DNA of 64,000 bases from Thermomonas hydrothermalis (GCF_900129205.1 NZ_FQUK01000008.1:16920-80919); one strand, 5' to 3'. Counted from the stretch's first letter, positions 10,679 to 19,696 are shown. The notes: generated from the letters alone by a model not told the origin. Translations and numbers: made by a program.

Positions 10679-11551
10679 TCAACAGGTGGGTGGTGGGCCG
10701 AGTTTCAGCGAGAAATCAATGGCGTGCAGGTGTTTGGTCAGGCCGCCGATCGAGATGCAGTCCACGCCGTCTTCCGCGATCGCGCGCACCGTCGCCAGAT
10801 CCACACCACCCGACACTTCCAGCGGAATGCGGCCATGATAGGGCGCGGCGCGGGCGATGCGCACCGCCTCGCGGCGCGTTGGGCTGTCGAAATCGTCGAT
10901 CAGGATCCGCGTGCAGCCGGTATCGAGTGCTTGCCGCAGTTCGTCCAGCGTTTCCACTTCGACGATCAGCGGCAGGGTTGGGTGCAAGGCACGCGCGCGG
11001 GTGATTGCGGCGGTCACCGAGCCGAAGGCGCGGATGTGGTTTTCTTTCAGCATGACCGCATCGAACAGGGCAAACCGGTGGTTCATGCCGCCGCCGATGC
11101 GCACGGCGTATTTCTGCGCCAGGCGTAGCCCGGGCAAGGTCTTGCGGGTGTCCAGGATGACTGTCCCAGTGCCGCGTACGGCGTCCACGTAGCGGGCGGT
11201 GGTGGTCGCAGTGCCACTCAAGGTTTGCAGGAAGTTGAGCGCGGCACGCTCGCCGCCCACCAGGGCGCGGCGGCGGCCCTGGAGCGTGGCGATCACCGTT
11301 CCGGCGGCGATGCGGTCGCCTTCGGCACAGCGCCAGTCGATCCGTATTTCGGGATCCAGGGTGCGCAGGCAGGCATCGAACCAGGGCCGACCGGCGACGA
11401 TGCAGTCTTCCTTGCACAGCAGATAGGCGCAGTCGGGGGCATCGTCCAGCAGCATGCCGGTGACATCGCCGGGGCCTAAGTCTTCACACAGGGCGGCTGC
11501 CACATTGGCGGCCACGACAGCCGGATCGGGCGGGAGGGCGCTGGGGGTCAT
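10679..11551 (-). CDS. nadC: Quinolinate phosphoribosyltransferase (carboxylating)
   Basis: The 290-residue enzyme converts quinolinate and PRPP to nicotinate mononucleotide, CO2 and PPi in de novo NAD synthesis. Signatures are LCEDLGPGDVTG near the N-terminus, LNFLQTLSGTAT, ILDTRKTLPGLR, KYAVRIGGGMNHR and LEVSGGVDLATVRAIAEDGVD with the phosphate-binding loop SIGGLT. I chose the ATG at 11551, which overlaps the stop of the Trm112-like gene as ATGA; the longer frame adds 29 residues unlike the family. No nadA or nadB occurs in the window. Confidence 0.95.
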   Translation of the reverse strand: MTPSALPPDPAVVAANVAAALCEDLGPGDVTGMLLDDAPDCAYLLCKEDCIVAGRPWFDACLRTLDPEIRIDWRCAEGDRIAAGTVIATLQGRRRALVGGERAALNFLQTLSGTATTTARYVDAVRGTGTVILDTRKTLPGLRLAQKYAVRIGGGMNHRFALFDAVMLKENHIRAFGSVTAAITRARALHPTLPLIVEVETLDELRQALDTGCTRILIDDFDSPTRREAVRIARAAPYHGRIPLEVSGGVDLATVRAIAEDGVDCISIGGLTKHLHAIDFSLKLGPPPTC

Positions 11552-11817
11552 GCGGTCGGGAAATCGGCGAGCTGGGCCGTGGCGATGGCCTCCTCCGCCA
11601 GCAGCACCGGAATGCCGTCGTCGATCCGGTAGATCCACTGGCGGTCACGCGTCAACAAGGCCTGTTGTAGCGTCTCACGCTGTGGGCTGCCGTCCTGGCG
11701 GGTCACGCCACCTGCGGTGATGGCGCGATTGAGTGCCGCAAGTCCGGCGGCATCCAGCAGCGTCAGCGGCTGGCGGGTGGTGGGGCAGACGAGCAGGTCG
11801 AGCAGTTTGCGGTCCAT
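11548..11817 (-). CDS. Trm112/YcaR-family small protein
   Basis: The 89-residue protein begins MDRKLLDLLVCPTTRQPLTL and ends with IYRIDDGIPVLLAEEA, the two conserved ends of the Trm112/YcaR family. Members with all cysteines bind zinc, and eukaryotic Trm112 activates methyltransferases. Only one cysteine (LLVCP) is visible here, so a zinc site is unlikely. An inserted middle segment of about 25 residues makes it longer than E. coli YcaR (60 residues). It overlaps nadC by 4 nt. Confidence 0.85.
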   Translation of the reverse strand: MDRKLLDLLVCPTTRQPLTLLDAAGLAALNRAITAGGVTRQDGSPQRETLQQALLTRDRQWIYRIDDGIPVLLAEEAIATAQLADFPTA

Positions 11818-11879
11818 TCGGGGCGGGCATTGGCCAGGTGGGCCCGCTAGAATAATCCTTTGCGTGCAGGGGAAGGATC

Positions 11880-12386
11880 ATGTCCACCGCCAACGACAAC
11901 GGGCCGCTGGTCGGCATCGTGATGGGATCGCGTTCCGACTGGGACACCATGCAGCACGCCGCTGCCCGACTGGAGGCGCTGGGCGTGCCGCACGAGGTGC
12001 GGGTGGTTTCCGCGCATCGCACGCCGGACTTGCTGTTTGAGTATGCCGAGCGTGCGGCCGGACGTGGCTTGCGTGCCATCATCGCGGGGGCCGGTGGGGC
12101 GGCGCATTTGCCCGGCATGCTGGCGGCCAAGACGGCAGTGCCGGTGCTGGGGGTACCGGTGCAGAGCAAGGCGTTGAACGGGCTGGATTCCCTGTTGTCG
12201 ATCGTGCAGATGCCGGCCGGGATTCCGGTGGCCACGTTCGCCATCGGCAGTGCCGGGGCCGCCAACGCGGCGCTGTTTGCCGCGGCAATGCTGGCCGCCG
12301 ACCACCCCGCCATCGGTGAGGCGCTGGCGGCATTCCGTGCCCGTCAGACCGAGGACGTGCTGGCGCATGGCGATCCACGGCACTGA
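11880..12386 (+). CDS. purE: N5-carboxyaminoimidazole ribonucleotide mutase (PurE)
   Basis: The 168-residue class I PurE isomerises N5-CAIR to CAIR in purine synthesis. The N-terminal [21 protein letters not shown] and the [13 protein letters not shown] loop are characteristic. A GGGGAAGGA Shine-Dalgarno site precedes the ATG, and a TAGAAT hexamer at 11848-11853 is a possible -10 box. purK starts 10 bp after its stop. Together PurK and PurE replace the single-step vertebrate-type PurE. Confidence 0.96.
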   Translation: MSTANDNGPLVGIVMGSRSDWDTMQHAAARLEALGVPHEVRVVSAHRTPDLLFEYAERAAGRGLRAIIAGAGGAAHLPGMLAAKTAVPVLGVPVQSKALNGLDSLLSIVQMPAGIPVATFAIGSAGAANAALFAAAMLAADHPAIGEALAAFRARQTEDVLAHGDPRH

Positions 12387-12396
12387 AGGGGCGGGC

Positions 12397-13536
12397 ATGA
12401 CCACGGTCGGGATTCTGGGGGGCGGGCAGCTGGCCCGGATGATGGCGCTGGCGGGTGCACCGCTGGGGCTGCGGTTTCTGGTTCTCGATCATGTCCCCGA
12501 CGCCTGCGCGGGGCAGTGTGCGCCGATGCTGTTGGGCGATTACAGCGATCCTGCGGCACTGGCCCAGTTTGCCGAACGTATCGATGTTGCGACGTTCGAT
12601 TTCGAGAACGTCCCGGCGGAGGCGGCGCAGTGGCTGACCGGGCGAGTGCCGGTGTTTCCCAATCCACGCGCCCTGGCCACGGCCCAGGACCGGCTTGCCG
12701 AAAAAACCTTGTTCCGCGATCTGGGGATTCCGGTCCCTCCGTTTGCCGCGGTCGAGACCCATGCGCAGCTCTGTGAGGCAGTGGCCGCGATCGGCACGCC
12801 CTGCATCCTCAAGACGCGCCGGCTGGGGTATGACGGCAAGGGCCAGTTCCGTCTCAAAACGCCGGCCGATATCGACGCGGCCTGGGCCGCGCTGGGGCCG
12901 CAGGCTGCCAGCGTGGGGCTGATTCTCGAAGGCTTCGTCGCCTTCCAGCGTGAGCTTTCGGTGGTTGCCGTGCGCGGCCGCGACGGCGAATTCCGCGCCT
13001 GGCCGCTGACCGAGAACTGGCACGTCGATGGCGTGCTATCGGCCAGTCTGGCACCAGCCCCGGTGGACGAGGCGCTGCGCGACGGTGCGCTGGCGCATGC
13101 GCGCAAGCTGGCCGAGGCCCTGGACTACGTGGGCGTGTTTGCGCTGGAGCTGTTCTGCCGCGATGGTGAGCTGCTGGCCAACGAGATGGCCCCGCGCGTG
13201 CACAACTCTGGGCACTGGACCATCGAAGGCAGCGAGACCAGCCAGTTCGAGAACCATCTGCGGGCGGTGCTGGGGCTGCCGTTGGGCGCCACGCGTCCGA
13301 TTGGTCATGCCTGCATGCTCAACTGGATCGGTGATCTGCCCGATGCGACGGCGGTGCTGCGCGAGGCGGGCGGGCATTGGCACGATTACGGCAAATCGCC
13401 GCGTCCTGGTCGCAAAGTGGGGCATGCCACGCTGCGCGCCGATTCCCGGCAGGCCCTTGCCGACGCGTTGCGCCGCGTTGGCGAGGCGCTGGGCCGGCAG
13501 GCGCAGGTGGCGCCGGTGATTGCCCGACTGGGCTGA
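12397..13536 (+). CDS. purK: N5-carboxyaminoimidazole ribonucleotide synthase (PurK)
   Basis: The 379-residue ATP-grasp ligase makes N5-CAIR from AIR, bicarbonate and ATP. Visible signatures are TVGILGGGQLARMMALAG at the N-terminus, the ATP-grasp core CILKTRRLGYDGKGQ, and ALELFCRDGELLANEMAPRVHNSGHWT with the metal-binding Glu and Asn. I chose the ATG at 12397; the open frame extends 49 codons upstream into antisense-like sequence over purE. It forms a two-gene operon with purE ending at the terminator near 13600. Confidence 0.96.
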   Translation: MTTVGILGGGQLARMMALAGAPLGLRFLVLDHVPDACAGQCAPMLLGDYSDPAALAQFAERIDVATFDFENVPAEAAQWLTGRVPVFPNPRALATAQDRLAEKTLFRDLGIPVPPFAAVETHAQLCEAVAAIGTPCILKTRRLGYDGKGQFRLKTPADIDAAWAALGPQAASVGLILEGFVAFQRELSVVAVRGRDGEFRAWPLTENWHVDGVLSASLAPAPVDEALRDGALAHARKLAEALDYVGVFALELFCRDGELLANEMAPRVHNSGHWTIEGSETSQFENHLRAVLGLPLGATRPIGHACMLNWIGDLPDATAVLREAGGHWHDYGKSPRPGRKVGHATLRADSRQALADALRRVGEALGRQAQVAPVIARLG

Positions 13537-13595
13537 ACGCGCACAATTCGGACTGCGACGGCGCGACGGCGGGTGCGAGCGTGTGCCAGCAAGAA

Positions 13596-13621
13596 AAACG
13601 GCCGGGTCTTCCCGGCCGTTT
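13596..13621. terminator. Bidirectional intrinsic terminator between purK and sodB
   Basis: An 11-bp perfect stem (13596-13606 with 13611-13621, core ACGGCCGGG) closes a TCTT loop. It has A residues on one side and T residues on the other, so it can serve both purK (+) and sodB (-), which converge here. Confidence 0.85.
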
Positions 13622-13648
13622 GCAGGATGGGGCATCCGCACGTGCGAC

Positions 13649-14227
13649 TTACTTCATGCGGGACGCCACGAAGTCCCAGTTGACCAGGTTCCAGAACGCC
13701 TCGACGTACTTCGGACGGGCGTTGCGGTAGTCGATGTAATAGGCGTGCTCCCACACATCGCAGGTCAGCAGCGGGGTGTCCTCGCCAGTGAGCGGGGTGG
13801 CGGCATTGGAGGTGCTGACCAGGGCCAGGCTGCCGTTCGGGCGCTGCACCAGCCAGGCCCAGCCGGAGCCGAACGTGCCGACCGCGGTCTTGGTGAACTC
13901 CTCCTTGAACTTGGCAAAGCTGCCGAAGGCGGTATTGATGGCCTCGGCCAGCTTGCCGGTGGGCTCGCCGCCGCCGTTGGGCTTGAGGCAATTCCAGTAG
14001 AACGTGTGGTTCCACACCTGCGCGGCGTTGTTGAAGATGCCGCCCTGGGACTTGCGGATGATGTCCTCCAGCGGCATGTCGGCAAACTCGGTGCCGGCGA
14101 TCAGGGTGTTGAGGTTGGTCACATAGGCCTGGTGATGCTTGCCGTAGTGGTAATCGATCGTCTCGGCCGAGATGTGCGGCTCCAGTGCGGTGCGGTCGTA
14201 AGGCAGGGGGGGCAGTTCAATCGCCAT
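13649..14227 (-). CDS. sodB: Superoxide dismutase, iron type
   Basis: The 192-residue cytoplasmic Fe/Mn superoxide dismutase. The N-terminal metal His is in [14 protein letters not shown], the second in [14 protein letters not shown], and the Asp and third His in [14 protein letters not shown]. The NHTFYWNC context resembles E. coli SodB rather than SodA, which favours iron, but metal choice cannot be proved from sequence. An AGGAGA site precedes the ATG. It is divergent from grxD, with a perfect inverted repeat between the two genes. Confidence 0.93.
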   Translation of the reverse strand: MAIELPPLPYDRTALEPHISAETIDYHYGKHHQAYVTNLNTLIAGTEFADMPLEDIIRKSQGGIFNNAAQVWNHTFYWNCLKPNGGGEPTGKLAEAINTAFGSFAKFKEEFTKTAVGTFGSGWAWLVQRPNGSLALVSTSNAATPLTGEDTPLLTCDVWEHAYYIDYRNARPKYVEAFWNLVNWDFVASRMK

Positions 14228-14281
14228 GACAAATCTCCTTGAGAGAGGGGTGAGCGTGCGGCGATAGCCGCGCAGAGGGCA

Positions 14282-14301
14282 TACAATGCGCCTCCATTGT
14301 A
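14282..14301. promoter_or_regulatory. Perfect inverted repeat TACAATG-N6-CATTGTA in the sodB/grxD divergent region
   Basis: TACAATG (14282-14288) and CATTGTA (14295-14301) form a 7-6-7 palindrome. On each strand it presents a TACAAT hexamer that could be a -10 box, giving two back-to-back promoters: leftward to sodB (5' leader about 60 nt) and rightward to grxD (about 130 nt). It could also be an operator. No good -35 box was seen on either side. Confidence 0.45.
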
Positions 14302-14423
14302 GCCGCCATCACCGTTCTAAAGCAGGTGAAGCCGCGTGCAGCGGCGTGCCTGTGAAGTATGCCGGCATCCGTGTCCGCGATACGGGTTGGGCGTGGCGAA
14401 GAATCCTTGCAGGAGCTTGCAGT

Positions 14424-14753
14424 ATGACGACCGTGGAAGAACGCATCCGCACGATCATCGAAGATCATCCCATCGTGCTGTTCATGAAAGGAACCCCGCA
14501 GTTTCCGATGTGCGGCTTTTCCAGCCGCGCCGTGCAGGCCTTAAAGGCCGCCGGTGCCGGTGATGCGCTCTACACCGTCAACGTGCTGGAAGAGCCGGAG
14601 ATCCGCGCCAACCTGCCGCGCTACTCCGACTGGCCGACCTTTCCCCAGCTGTTCATCAAGGGCGAGTTGATCGGTGGCTGCGACATCACCGTCGAGCTGG
14701 CCGAATCCGGTGAGCTGGCCCGACTGGTCGCCGACGCACTGAAGAAGGATTGA
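14424..14753 (+). CDS. grxD: Monothiol glutaredoxin Grx4/GrxD
   Basis: The 109-residue monothiol glutaredoxin has the active site CGFS in FPMCGFSSRAVQAL, the preceding IVLFMKGTPQ, and the glutathione-binding WPTFPQLFIKGELIGGCDI. Such proteins bind a bridging 2Fe-2S cluster and take part in iron-sulfur trafficking and iron sensing. I chose the ATG at 14424 with GGAG upstream; the open frame extends 46 codons further but is not conserved. Its position divergent from sodB fits an iron/oxidative-stress theme. Confidence 0.95.
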   Translation: MTTVEERIRTIIEDHPIVLFMKGTPQFPMCGFSSRAVQALKAAGAGDALYTVNVLEEPEIRANLPRYSDWPTFPQLFIKGELIGGCDITVELAESGELARLVADALKKD

Positions 14754-14755
14754 AC

Positions 14756-15478
14756 GTGACGGCACCCTTGCAGGGCTCGGTCATTCTCGTCACCGGTGCC
14801 GCGGGCGGGTTGGGCAGCGCCGCTGCCCAAGCGTGCGCCCGTGCCGGCGCCACGGTCGTCCTGCTCGGGCGCAAGGTGGCTCCACTCAACCGGGTGTATG
14901 ACGCCATCGAGGCAGCGGGCGGACAGGCGGCGCTGTATCCGCTCGACCTGGAGGGCGCCAGCCCGGACGACTACCTGACGCTGGTCGATCGCATCGGCGA
15001 GGCGTATGGACGACTGGACGGGGTGCTGCACTGCGCGGCCGAGTTCAAGGGCCTGACCCCGTTGCAGCACACCGACCCGGCCGATTTCGCTCGCGCCATC
15101 CATGTCGATCTGACCGCGCGCTGGTGGCTGACCCAGGCCTGCCTGCCGCTATTGGGGCAGACAAAAGATGCGGCGGTCGTGTTCGTGGTGGACGATCCGG
15201 TGCGCTCCAGCGGTGCGTTCTGGGGCGGTTACGGCCTGGCCCAGGCCGGTCAAGCGGCGTTGATTTCCATGCTGCAGGCCGAGCTGGGCGAAGGCGGGGT
15301 GCGCATCAGCGGGTTGCGCCCGGGACCGATGCGCACCGGGTTGCGGGCCCGTGCGTATCAGGCCAATGCCGATCATGCCGCCCGGCCGGTCGATGCCTAT
15401 GCGGCGGCCTGCGTCGAGCTGCTGTCGCCAGCCGGCGCCCCATGGCGCGGCAAGATCCGGGAGATCCGCCTGCCATGA
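14756..15478 (+). CDS. YciK-like short-chain dehydrogenase with an altered YxxxK motif
   Basis: The 240-residue SDR-fold protein has the nucleotide-binding motif VTGAAGGLGSAAA, followed by LDGVLHCAAEF, which replaces the usual NNAG. The catalytic Tyr-x3-Lys is changed: the frame reads GGYGLAQAGQAAL, so the lysine position is Gln. The catalytic Ser is also not obvious (VVDDPVRSSGAFWGGY). It may therefore bind NAD(P) without normal dehydrogenase chemistry. I chose the GTG at 14756; a TTG at 14750 overlaps the grxD stop. It shares a 4-nt ATGA overlap with the downstream marC gene. The substrate is unknown. Confidence 0.8.
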   Translation: MTAPLQGSVILVTGAAGGLGSAAAQACARAGATVVLLGRKVAPLNRVYDAIEAAGGQAALYPLDLEGASPDDYLTLVDRIGEAYGRLDGVLHCAAEFKGLTPLQHTDPADFARAIHVDLTARWWLTQACLPLLGQTKDAAVVFVVDDPVRSSGAFWGGYGLAQAGQAALISMLQAELGEGGVRISGLRPGPMRTGLRARAYQANADHAARPVDAYAAACVELLSPAGAPWRGKIREIRLP

Positions 15479-16068
15479 CCATCGCCTCCGCCGCCCTGTT
15501 GCTGTTTTTCATTCTCGACCCGCTGGGCAACATCCCGGTGCTGCTCAGCCTGTTTCGGCACGTGCCGGTTGCGCGTCAGCGCAAAGTCCTGCTGCGCGAG
15601 TTGCTGATCGCGCTGGTGGTGCTGATGCTGTTTTTGTGGGGCGGTCAGTACGTGCTGGATCTGATGCACCTGCGGCGAGAGTCGGTGTCCATCGCAGGCG
15701 GCATCGTGCTGTTCCTGATCGGTCTGCGGATGATCTTTCCAACCGCCGACGGGGTGATGGGGGATGTTCCGGGCGGGGAGCCGTTCATCGTCCCGTTGGC
15801 CATCCCGATGATCGCCGGTCCCTCCTGCATGGCAGCGGTGATGCTGCTGGGCAGTCAGTATCCGGATCGCATGGGGGATTGGATGCTGGCATTGACCCTG
15901 GCCTGGGCTGCCACTGCCGTCATCCTGTTTTCGGCGACCTGGCTGAAGCGGTTGCTGGGGACACGCGCCCTGATCGCGCTGGAGCGGCTGATGGGGATGG
16001 TCATCGTGGCGCTGTCGGTGCAGATGTTCTTGGACGGCGTGGCCGCCTATCTGCGCGCCATGCCCTGA
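15475..16068 (+). CDS. MarC-family integral membrane protein
   Basis: The 197-residue protein has about six hydrophobic helices and the family signatures LLLFFILDPLGNIPVLL near the N-terminus and the repeat-like FIVPLAIPMIAGPSCMAAVML in the middle, typical of MarC/YhgN/YchE proteins. Earlier links of MarC to multiple antibiotic resistance have not held up, so no function is assigned. It overlaps the SDR stop codon by 4 nt and is probably expressed with grxD and the SDR. Confidence 0.9.
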   Translation: MTIASAALLLFFILDPLGNIPVLLSLFRHVPVARQRKVLLRELLIALVVLMLFLWGGQYVLDLMHLRRESVSIAGGIVLFLIGLRMIFPTADGVMGDVPGGEPFIVPLAIPMIAGPSCMAAVMLLGSQYPDRMGDWMLALTLAWAATAVILFSATWLKRLLGTRALIALERLMGMVIVALSVQMFLDGVAAYLRAMP

Positions 16069-16256
16069 TGCACCTGGTTGTCACAAAGGAGTCACGAACG
16101 CCCTTTAGCCTGTGTTAAACTTTGGTGAGCCCGTGCGTCAAGGGATGGCGGCGGGAACCCCCACAAGTCATGGCCCGGAAACCGTAGGGGGCGGCGATCC
16201 GGGGCAGTTTTTTTACGCCCGACGTCATTTTTTCTATCACGCAGAGGTCATTCGTC

Positions 16257-19200
16257 ATGAACCACCGAAACCGCGTCCGCCTGTCCCGGCTGTCGCTGGG
16301 CCTGATGGTCGCCCTTGCCGCGGCGCCCGTGTTTGCGCAGAGCACTTCCGCTGGTCTGGCCGGCCAGGTCGTCGGTGCCAAGGGGCAGCCCGTTGCCGGC
16401 GCCGAGGTCACCATCGTCCATGTCGAGTCCGGCACGGTCAGCCGTACCGTCACCGACGCCAACGGGCGCTACAACGCCCGCGGCCTGCGTGTGGGCGGCC
16501 CGTACCAGATCGTCATCAGCAAGCCAGGTGAGGGCACCAAGACCGAAGACGGCGTCTATCTGGAACTGAACCAGGTGACCACCGTCAACGCCTCGCTGGC
16601 GCCGGTGTCGGCCGAACTGGACAAGGTGGTTGTGGTCGGTGATGCCGGCAACTATCTGTTTGACCCTGCCAACCGCGGCATGGGCACTTCGATCAGCGGT
16701 CGCCAGCTGGAAACCGCGGTGAGCGGCAACCGCTCGCTGGACGACATCGCCCGCCTTGATCCGCGGGTGACGGTGACCGACCAGAACGACGGCTCGATCT
16801 CCGCCAGCGGCCAGAACAACCGCTACAACAGCATCAGCGTGGACGGCCTGTCGGTGAACGACCCGTTCGGCCTGAATGCCAACGGCCTGGGCTTTACCGG
16901 TTCGCCGATCTCGCCGGACACCATCGCCGCCTATGACATCAAGATCACCGGCTTCGACGTCACCAACGATGCGGTGGGCGCCAGCATCAATGCGGTGACC
17001 AAGTCCGGTACCAACAATTTCCGTGGTTCGCTGTACTACGCGTTGACCGATGCCAGCAGCATGGTTGGTCGCCGCGGTGGCCCGGCCTACAAGGGCTTTG
17101 ACAAGAACGAAACCACGGGCTTTACCTTCGGTGGCCCGATCATCAAGGACCGGCTGTTCTTCTTTACTTCGTACGAGGAACAGAAGATCAGCGGTCTGGC
17201 CGGCGTCGGTACCGATGCCGTGACCAGCAACAAGCTCACCCAGCAGCAGGTCAATGACGTCGCCGCGGCCTTCGATGCGATCGGTCTCAAGGTCGGCCGC
17301 TATGGTGATGCCATTGCCGCAGCGCTGGATAACAAGCGCACCCTGGCCAAGCTGGACTGGAACATCAACGACAACCACCGCGCCAGCTTCACCTTCCAGC
17401 GCACCGACGAGAAGCGGCCCACCCCGTACGGTTCGTATGTGCGCGATTACATCGCCATCCTGCCGAGTAACTGGTACACGGTGGCGAATAAGACCGACAA
17501 CTATTCTGTGCAGCTGTTCAGCGACTGGACCGAAAACTTCAGCACCGAGTTCAAGCTGGGCTATCAGCACTACCAGGCCAACAACGGTGCTGCCATCAAT
17601 CAGCCCGAGGTGTATGCCTGCTTCACGGCAACCCCCAGTCAGTGCAGCAATTCCACCAACTCCAGTGCGGTCAATGGCTCGGCGCCGCGTGTGATCGGTG
17701 GCGAAGATCGTTTCCGCCACGAGAACTCGATCGACAGCAAGCGTATCAGCGGCACCTTCTCCGGCACCTACTATGTCGGCGATCACGTGATCAAGGGTGG
17801 CGTGGACTTCCTCAGCAACAAGGTGGCCAATATTTTCGGTCGCCTGCTGCACGGTTCCTACAGCTTCTACGACAAGAATGGTAATGGTTCGGTTCTGGAT
17901 GAAATCCAGAACAAGGATTACTACTCGTTCGTCAAGTTCTATCTGCCGACTGGGGTGACCCTGGCGGATAGCGCAGGGACCTGGAAGTACACCCAGATCA
18001 GCCCGTTCCTGCAGGACACCTGGCAGGTGACCGACAATCTGTCCGTGGTATATGGCGTGCGCGTCAATATCCCGAAGGCCGACCATGCGCCGCCGGTGGC
18101 GCTGGAGAGCGCGACCAACACTGCGCCGGGGGCTACCCCGGGTGCGCCGGTGTGGGAAAGCCGCTTCGGCTATCCGAGCAACACGACGCTGAGCGCCAAA
18201 AACAAGGTGATCGAGCCGCGTATCGCCTTCAACTACACCTTCCCGACCGAAACCCGGATGCAGCTGCGCGGTGGTGCCGGCCTGTTCCAGACCGTGCCGC
18301 CGTACGTGTGGATGACCAACCCCTACACCAATAACGGGGTGGTGTCCGCCAAGCAGTACACCTCCACCAGCCCGAGTACCGATCCGTTCAGTCCGGACCC
18401 CTATAACCAGCCGGGTCCGACGGCGGCGGCGGCCGGTGTGTGCTCGACCACTGCGGCATGCCAGATCGACGTGATCGATCCCAACTTCAAGCTGCCGACC
18501 GCCTGGAAGTTCAGCCTGGGCTGGGATGCTGAGCTGCCGTGGCTGTGGGGGATCACCACCAGCGTGGAATACCAGCATCTGCAGGCCAAGAACGCGATTG
18601 ACTACAAGGCCCCGAACCTGGGTACGCCCAACGGTGTGCTACCGGATGGCCGCTATTCCTATTGGCAGACCTATCCGAACAGCAGCACGACCTCGATCGG
18701 CACCGGGACCAATAACGGCAGTTTTAAGGAGATCACGACCAACTCGACGCTGCTGACCAATACCAACAAGGGGCATACCGATTCGCTGACCCTGACCTTC
18801 TCCAAGGTCATGGCCAACGGCTTCCGTGGCAGCTTCAGCGTGACCCAGACCCGCAGCACCGAGGTCAATCCTGGCACTGCCTCGCAGGCGTTTTCCAACT
18901 ACAACTACGTGGCGCGGGTGAACCCGAACGATTCGGTGGAGGCGACCTCGCGCTTCGAAGTGCCGCTGTCGGTGAAGGTCTCGCTCAACTGGGATCACGC
19001 TTTCTTCGGTGACAACAAGACCACGCTGTCGGTGTACTACAACGGCCGCAACGGTCTGCCTTACAGCTGGGTGTTTGGCACCGATGTCAACGGCGACGGC
19101 ATCAGCAACGTCGATTTGGCCTATATCCCGACCCTCAATGACCCGAAGGTGACTTACAAGGCCGGCACCACCCAGGCACAGATCGATGCCTTCCAGGCGT

Positions 19201-19604
19201 TTATCAGCAGTGACCCGTACCTGAACTCTCGTCGTGGTCAGATCGCCGAGCGCAATGCCTCGCATCAGCCCTGGATCAACCAGCTCGATGTCGGCATTCA
19301 GCAGGAACTGCCCGGGTTCTTCAAGGGCAACAAGTTCGTGGTCCGTCTGGACATCTACAACTTCCTGAACCTGCTCAACAAGAACTGGGGGCAGCAGAAC
19401 GGACTTGGGTTCTTTGCCACCCGGCGTCTGGCGAATGTCGCCGACGTGGTTTGCCCAAGCCCGGGCAACTGCCAGTACGTCTACGACATCGGTACGCCGA
19501 CCAACCCGGCCTGGCAGAACTTTGGCGTGTACGACACCTACAGCAACCCGGCCCGCGTGATCTCGCGCTGGCAGGCGCTGCTGACGGTCAAGTACAAGTT
19601 CTGA
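16257..19604 (+). CDS. Oar-like TonB-dependent outer-membrane receptor with carboxypeptidase-regulatory domain
   Basis: The 1115-residue outer-membrane protein has a signal peptide (residues 1-27, ending PVFAQS). A CarboxypepD_reg-like beta-sandwich follows (about 30-115, GQVVGAKGQPVAGAEVTIVH), then a TonB plug (about 130-260, with SGQNNRYNSISVDGLSVNDPFG). A long beta-barrel ends in the terminal aromatic ALLTVKYKF expected for assembly by BAM. The closest recognisable group is Oar of Myxococcus and its xanthomonad relatives. These differ from siderophore receptors and are linked to uptake of large substrates or to secretion of proteins. The substrate here is unknown. The gene stands alone, with a strong terminator after it. 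Confidence 0.9.
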   Translation: MNHRNRVRLSRLSLGLMVALAAAPVFAQSTSAGLAGQVVGAKGQPVAGAEVTIVHVESGTVSRTVTDANGRYNARGLRVGGPYQIVISKPGEGTKTEDGVYLELNQVTTVNASLAPVSAELDKVVVVGDAGNYLFDPANRGMGTSISGRQLETAVSGNRSLDDIARLDPRVTVTDQNDGSISASGQNNRYNSISVDGLSVNDPFGLNANGLGFTGSPISPDTIAAYDIKITGFDVTNDAVGASINAVTKSGTNNFRGSLYYALTDASSMVGRRGGPAYKGFDKNETTGFTFGGPIIKDRLFFFTSYEEQKISGLAGVGTDAVTSNKLTQQQVNDVAAAFDAIGLKVGRYGDAIAAALDNKRTLAKLDWNINDNHRASFTFQRTDEKRPTPYGSYVRDYIAILPSNWYTVANKTDNYSVQLFSDWTENFSTEFKLGYQHYQANNGAAINQPEVYACFTATPSQCSNSTNSSAVNGSAPRVIGGEDRFRHENSIDSKRISGTFSGTYYVGDHVIKGGVDFLSNKVANIFGRLLHGSYSFYDKNGNGSVLDEIQNKDYYSFVKFYLPTGVTLADSAGTWKYTQISPFLQDTWQVTDNLSVVYGVRVNIPKADHAPPVALESATNTAPGATPGAPVWESRFGYPSNTTLSAKNKVIEPRIAFNYTFPTETRMQLRGGAGLFQTVPPYVWMTNPYTNNGVVSAKQYTSTSPSTDPFSPDPYNQPGPTAAAAGVCSTTAACQIDVIDPNFKLPTAWKFSLGWDAELPWLWGITTSVEYQHLQAKNAIDYKAPNLGTPNGVLPDGRYSYWQTYPNSSTTSIGTGTNNGSFKEITTNSTLLTNTNKGHTDSLTLTFSKVMANGFRGSFSVTQTRSTEVNPGTASQAFSNYNYVARVNPNDSVEATSRFEVPLSVKVSLNWDHAFFGDNKTTLSVYYNGRNGLPYSWVFGTDVNGDGISNVDLAYIPTLNDPKVTYKAGTTQAQIDAFQAFISSDPYLNSRRGQIAERNASHQPWINQLDVGIQQELPGFFKGNKFVVRLDIYNFLNLLNKNWGQQNGLGFFATRRLANVADVVCPSPGNCQYVYDIGTPTNPAWQNFGVYDTYSNPARVISRWQALLTVKYKF

Positions 19605-19630
19605 TCGCACCTGACGCATCCTGACTGCAA

Positions 19631-19657
19631 CGCCCGGGGCAACCCGGGCGTTTTTTT
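19631..19657 (+). terminator. Intrinsic terminator after the Oar-like receptor gene
   Basis: An 8-bp perfect stem CGCCCGGG/CCCGGGCG (19631-19638, 19643-19650) with a GCAA tetraloop is followed by seven T residues. It lies 27 bp after the stop codon. Confidence 0.92.
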
Positions 19658-19684
19658 ATCTGCAAGAAGTGCGGGCAACTGCGC

Positions 19685-19696
19685 TAAAGTGGCTGC
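19685..19696 (+). promoter_or_regulatory. Candidate -10 box six bases before the ppnN start (possible leaderless mRNA)
   Basis: TAAAGT at 19685-19690 ends exactly six bases before the ATG, which would put the transcription start at or next to the start codon. No Shine-Dalgarno sequence is present and no convincing -35 box was found. Confidence 0.35.

Noticed and set aside
16078..16121. Promoter of the Oar-like receptor: TTGTCA at 16078 with TAAACT at 16116
   Set aside because: The spacing of 32 bp between the boxes is far too long, and no better pair was found in the 188-bp region, so no promoter is called.
16248..18578. 776-codon leftward open frame over the Oar-like receptor gene
   Set aside because: It is antisense to a clear TonB receptor, has no recognisable domain and shows His/Arg/Gly-rich shadow composition.
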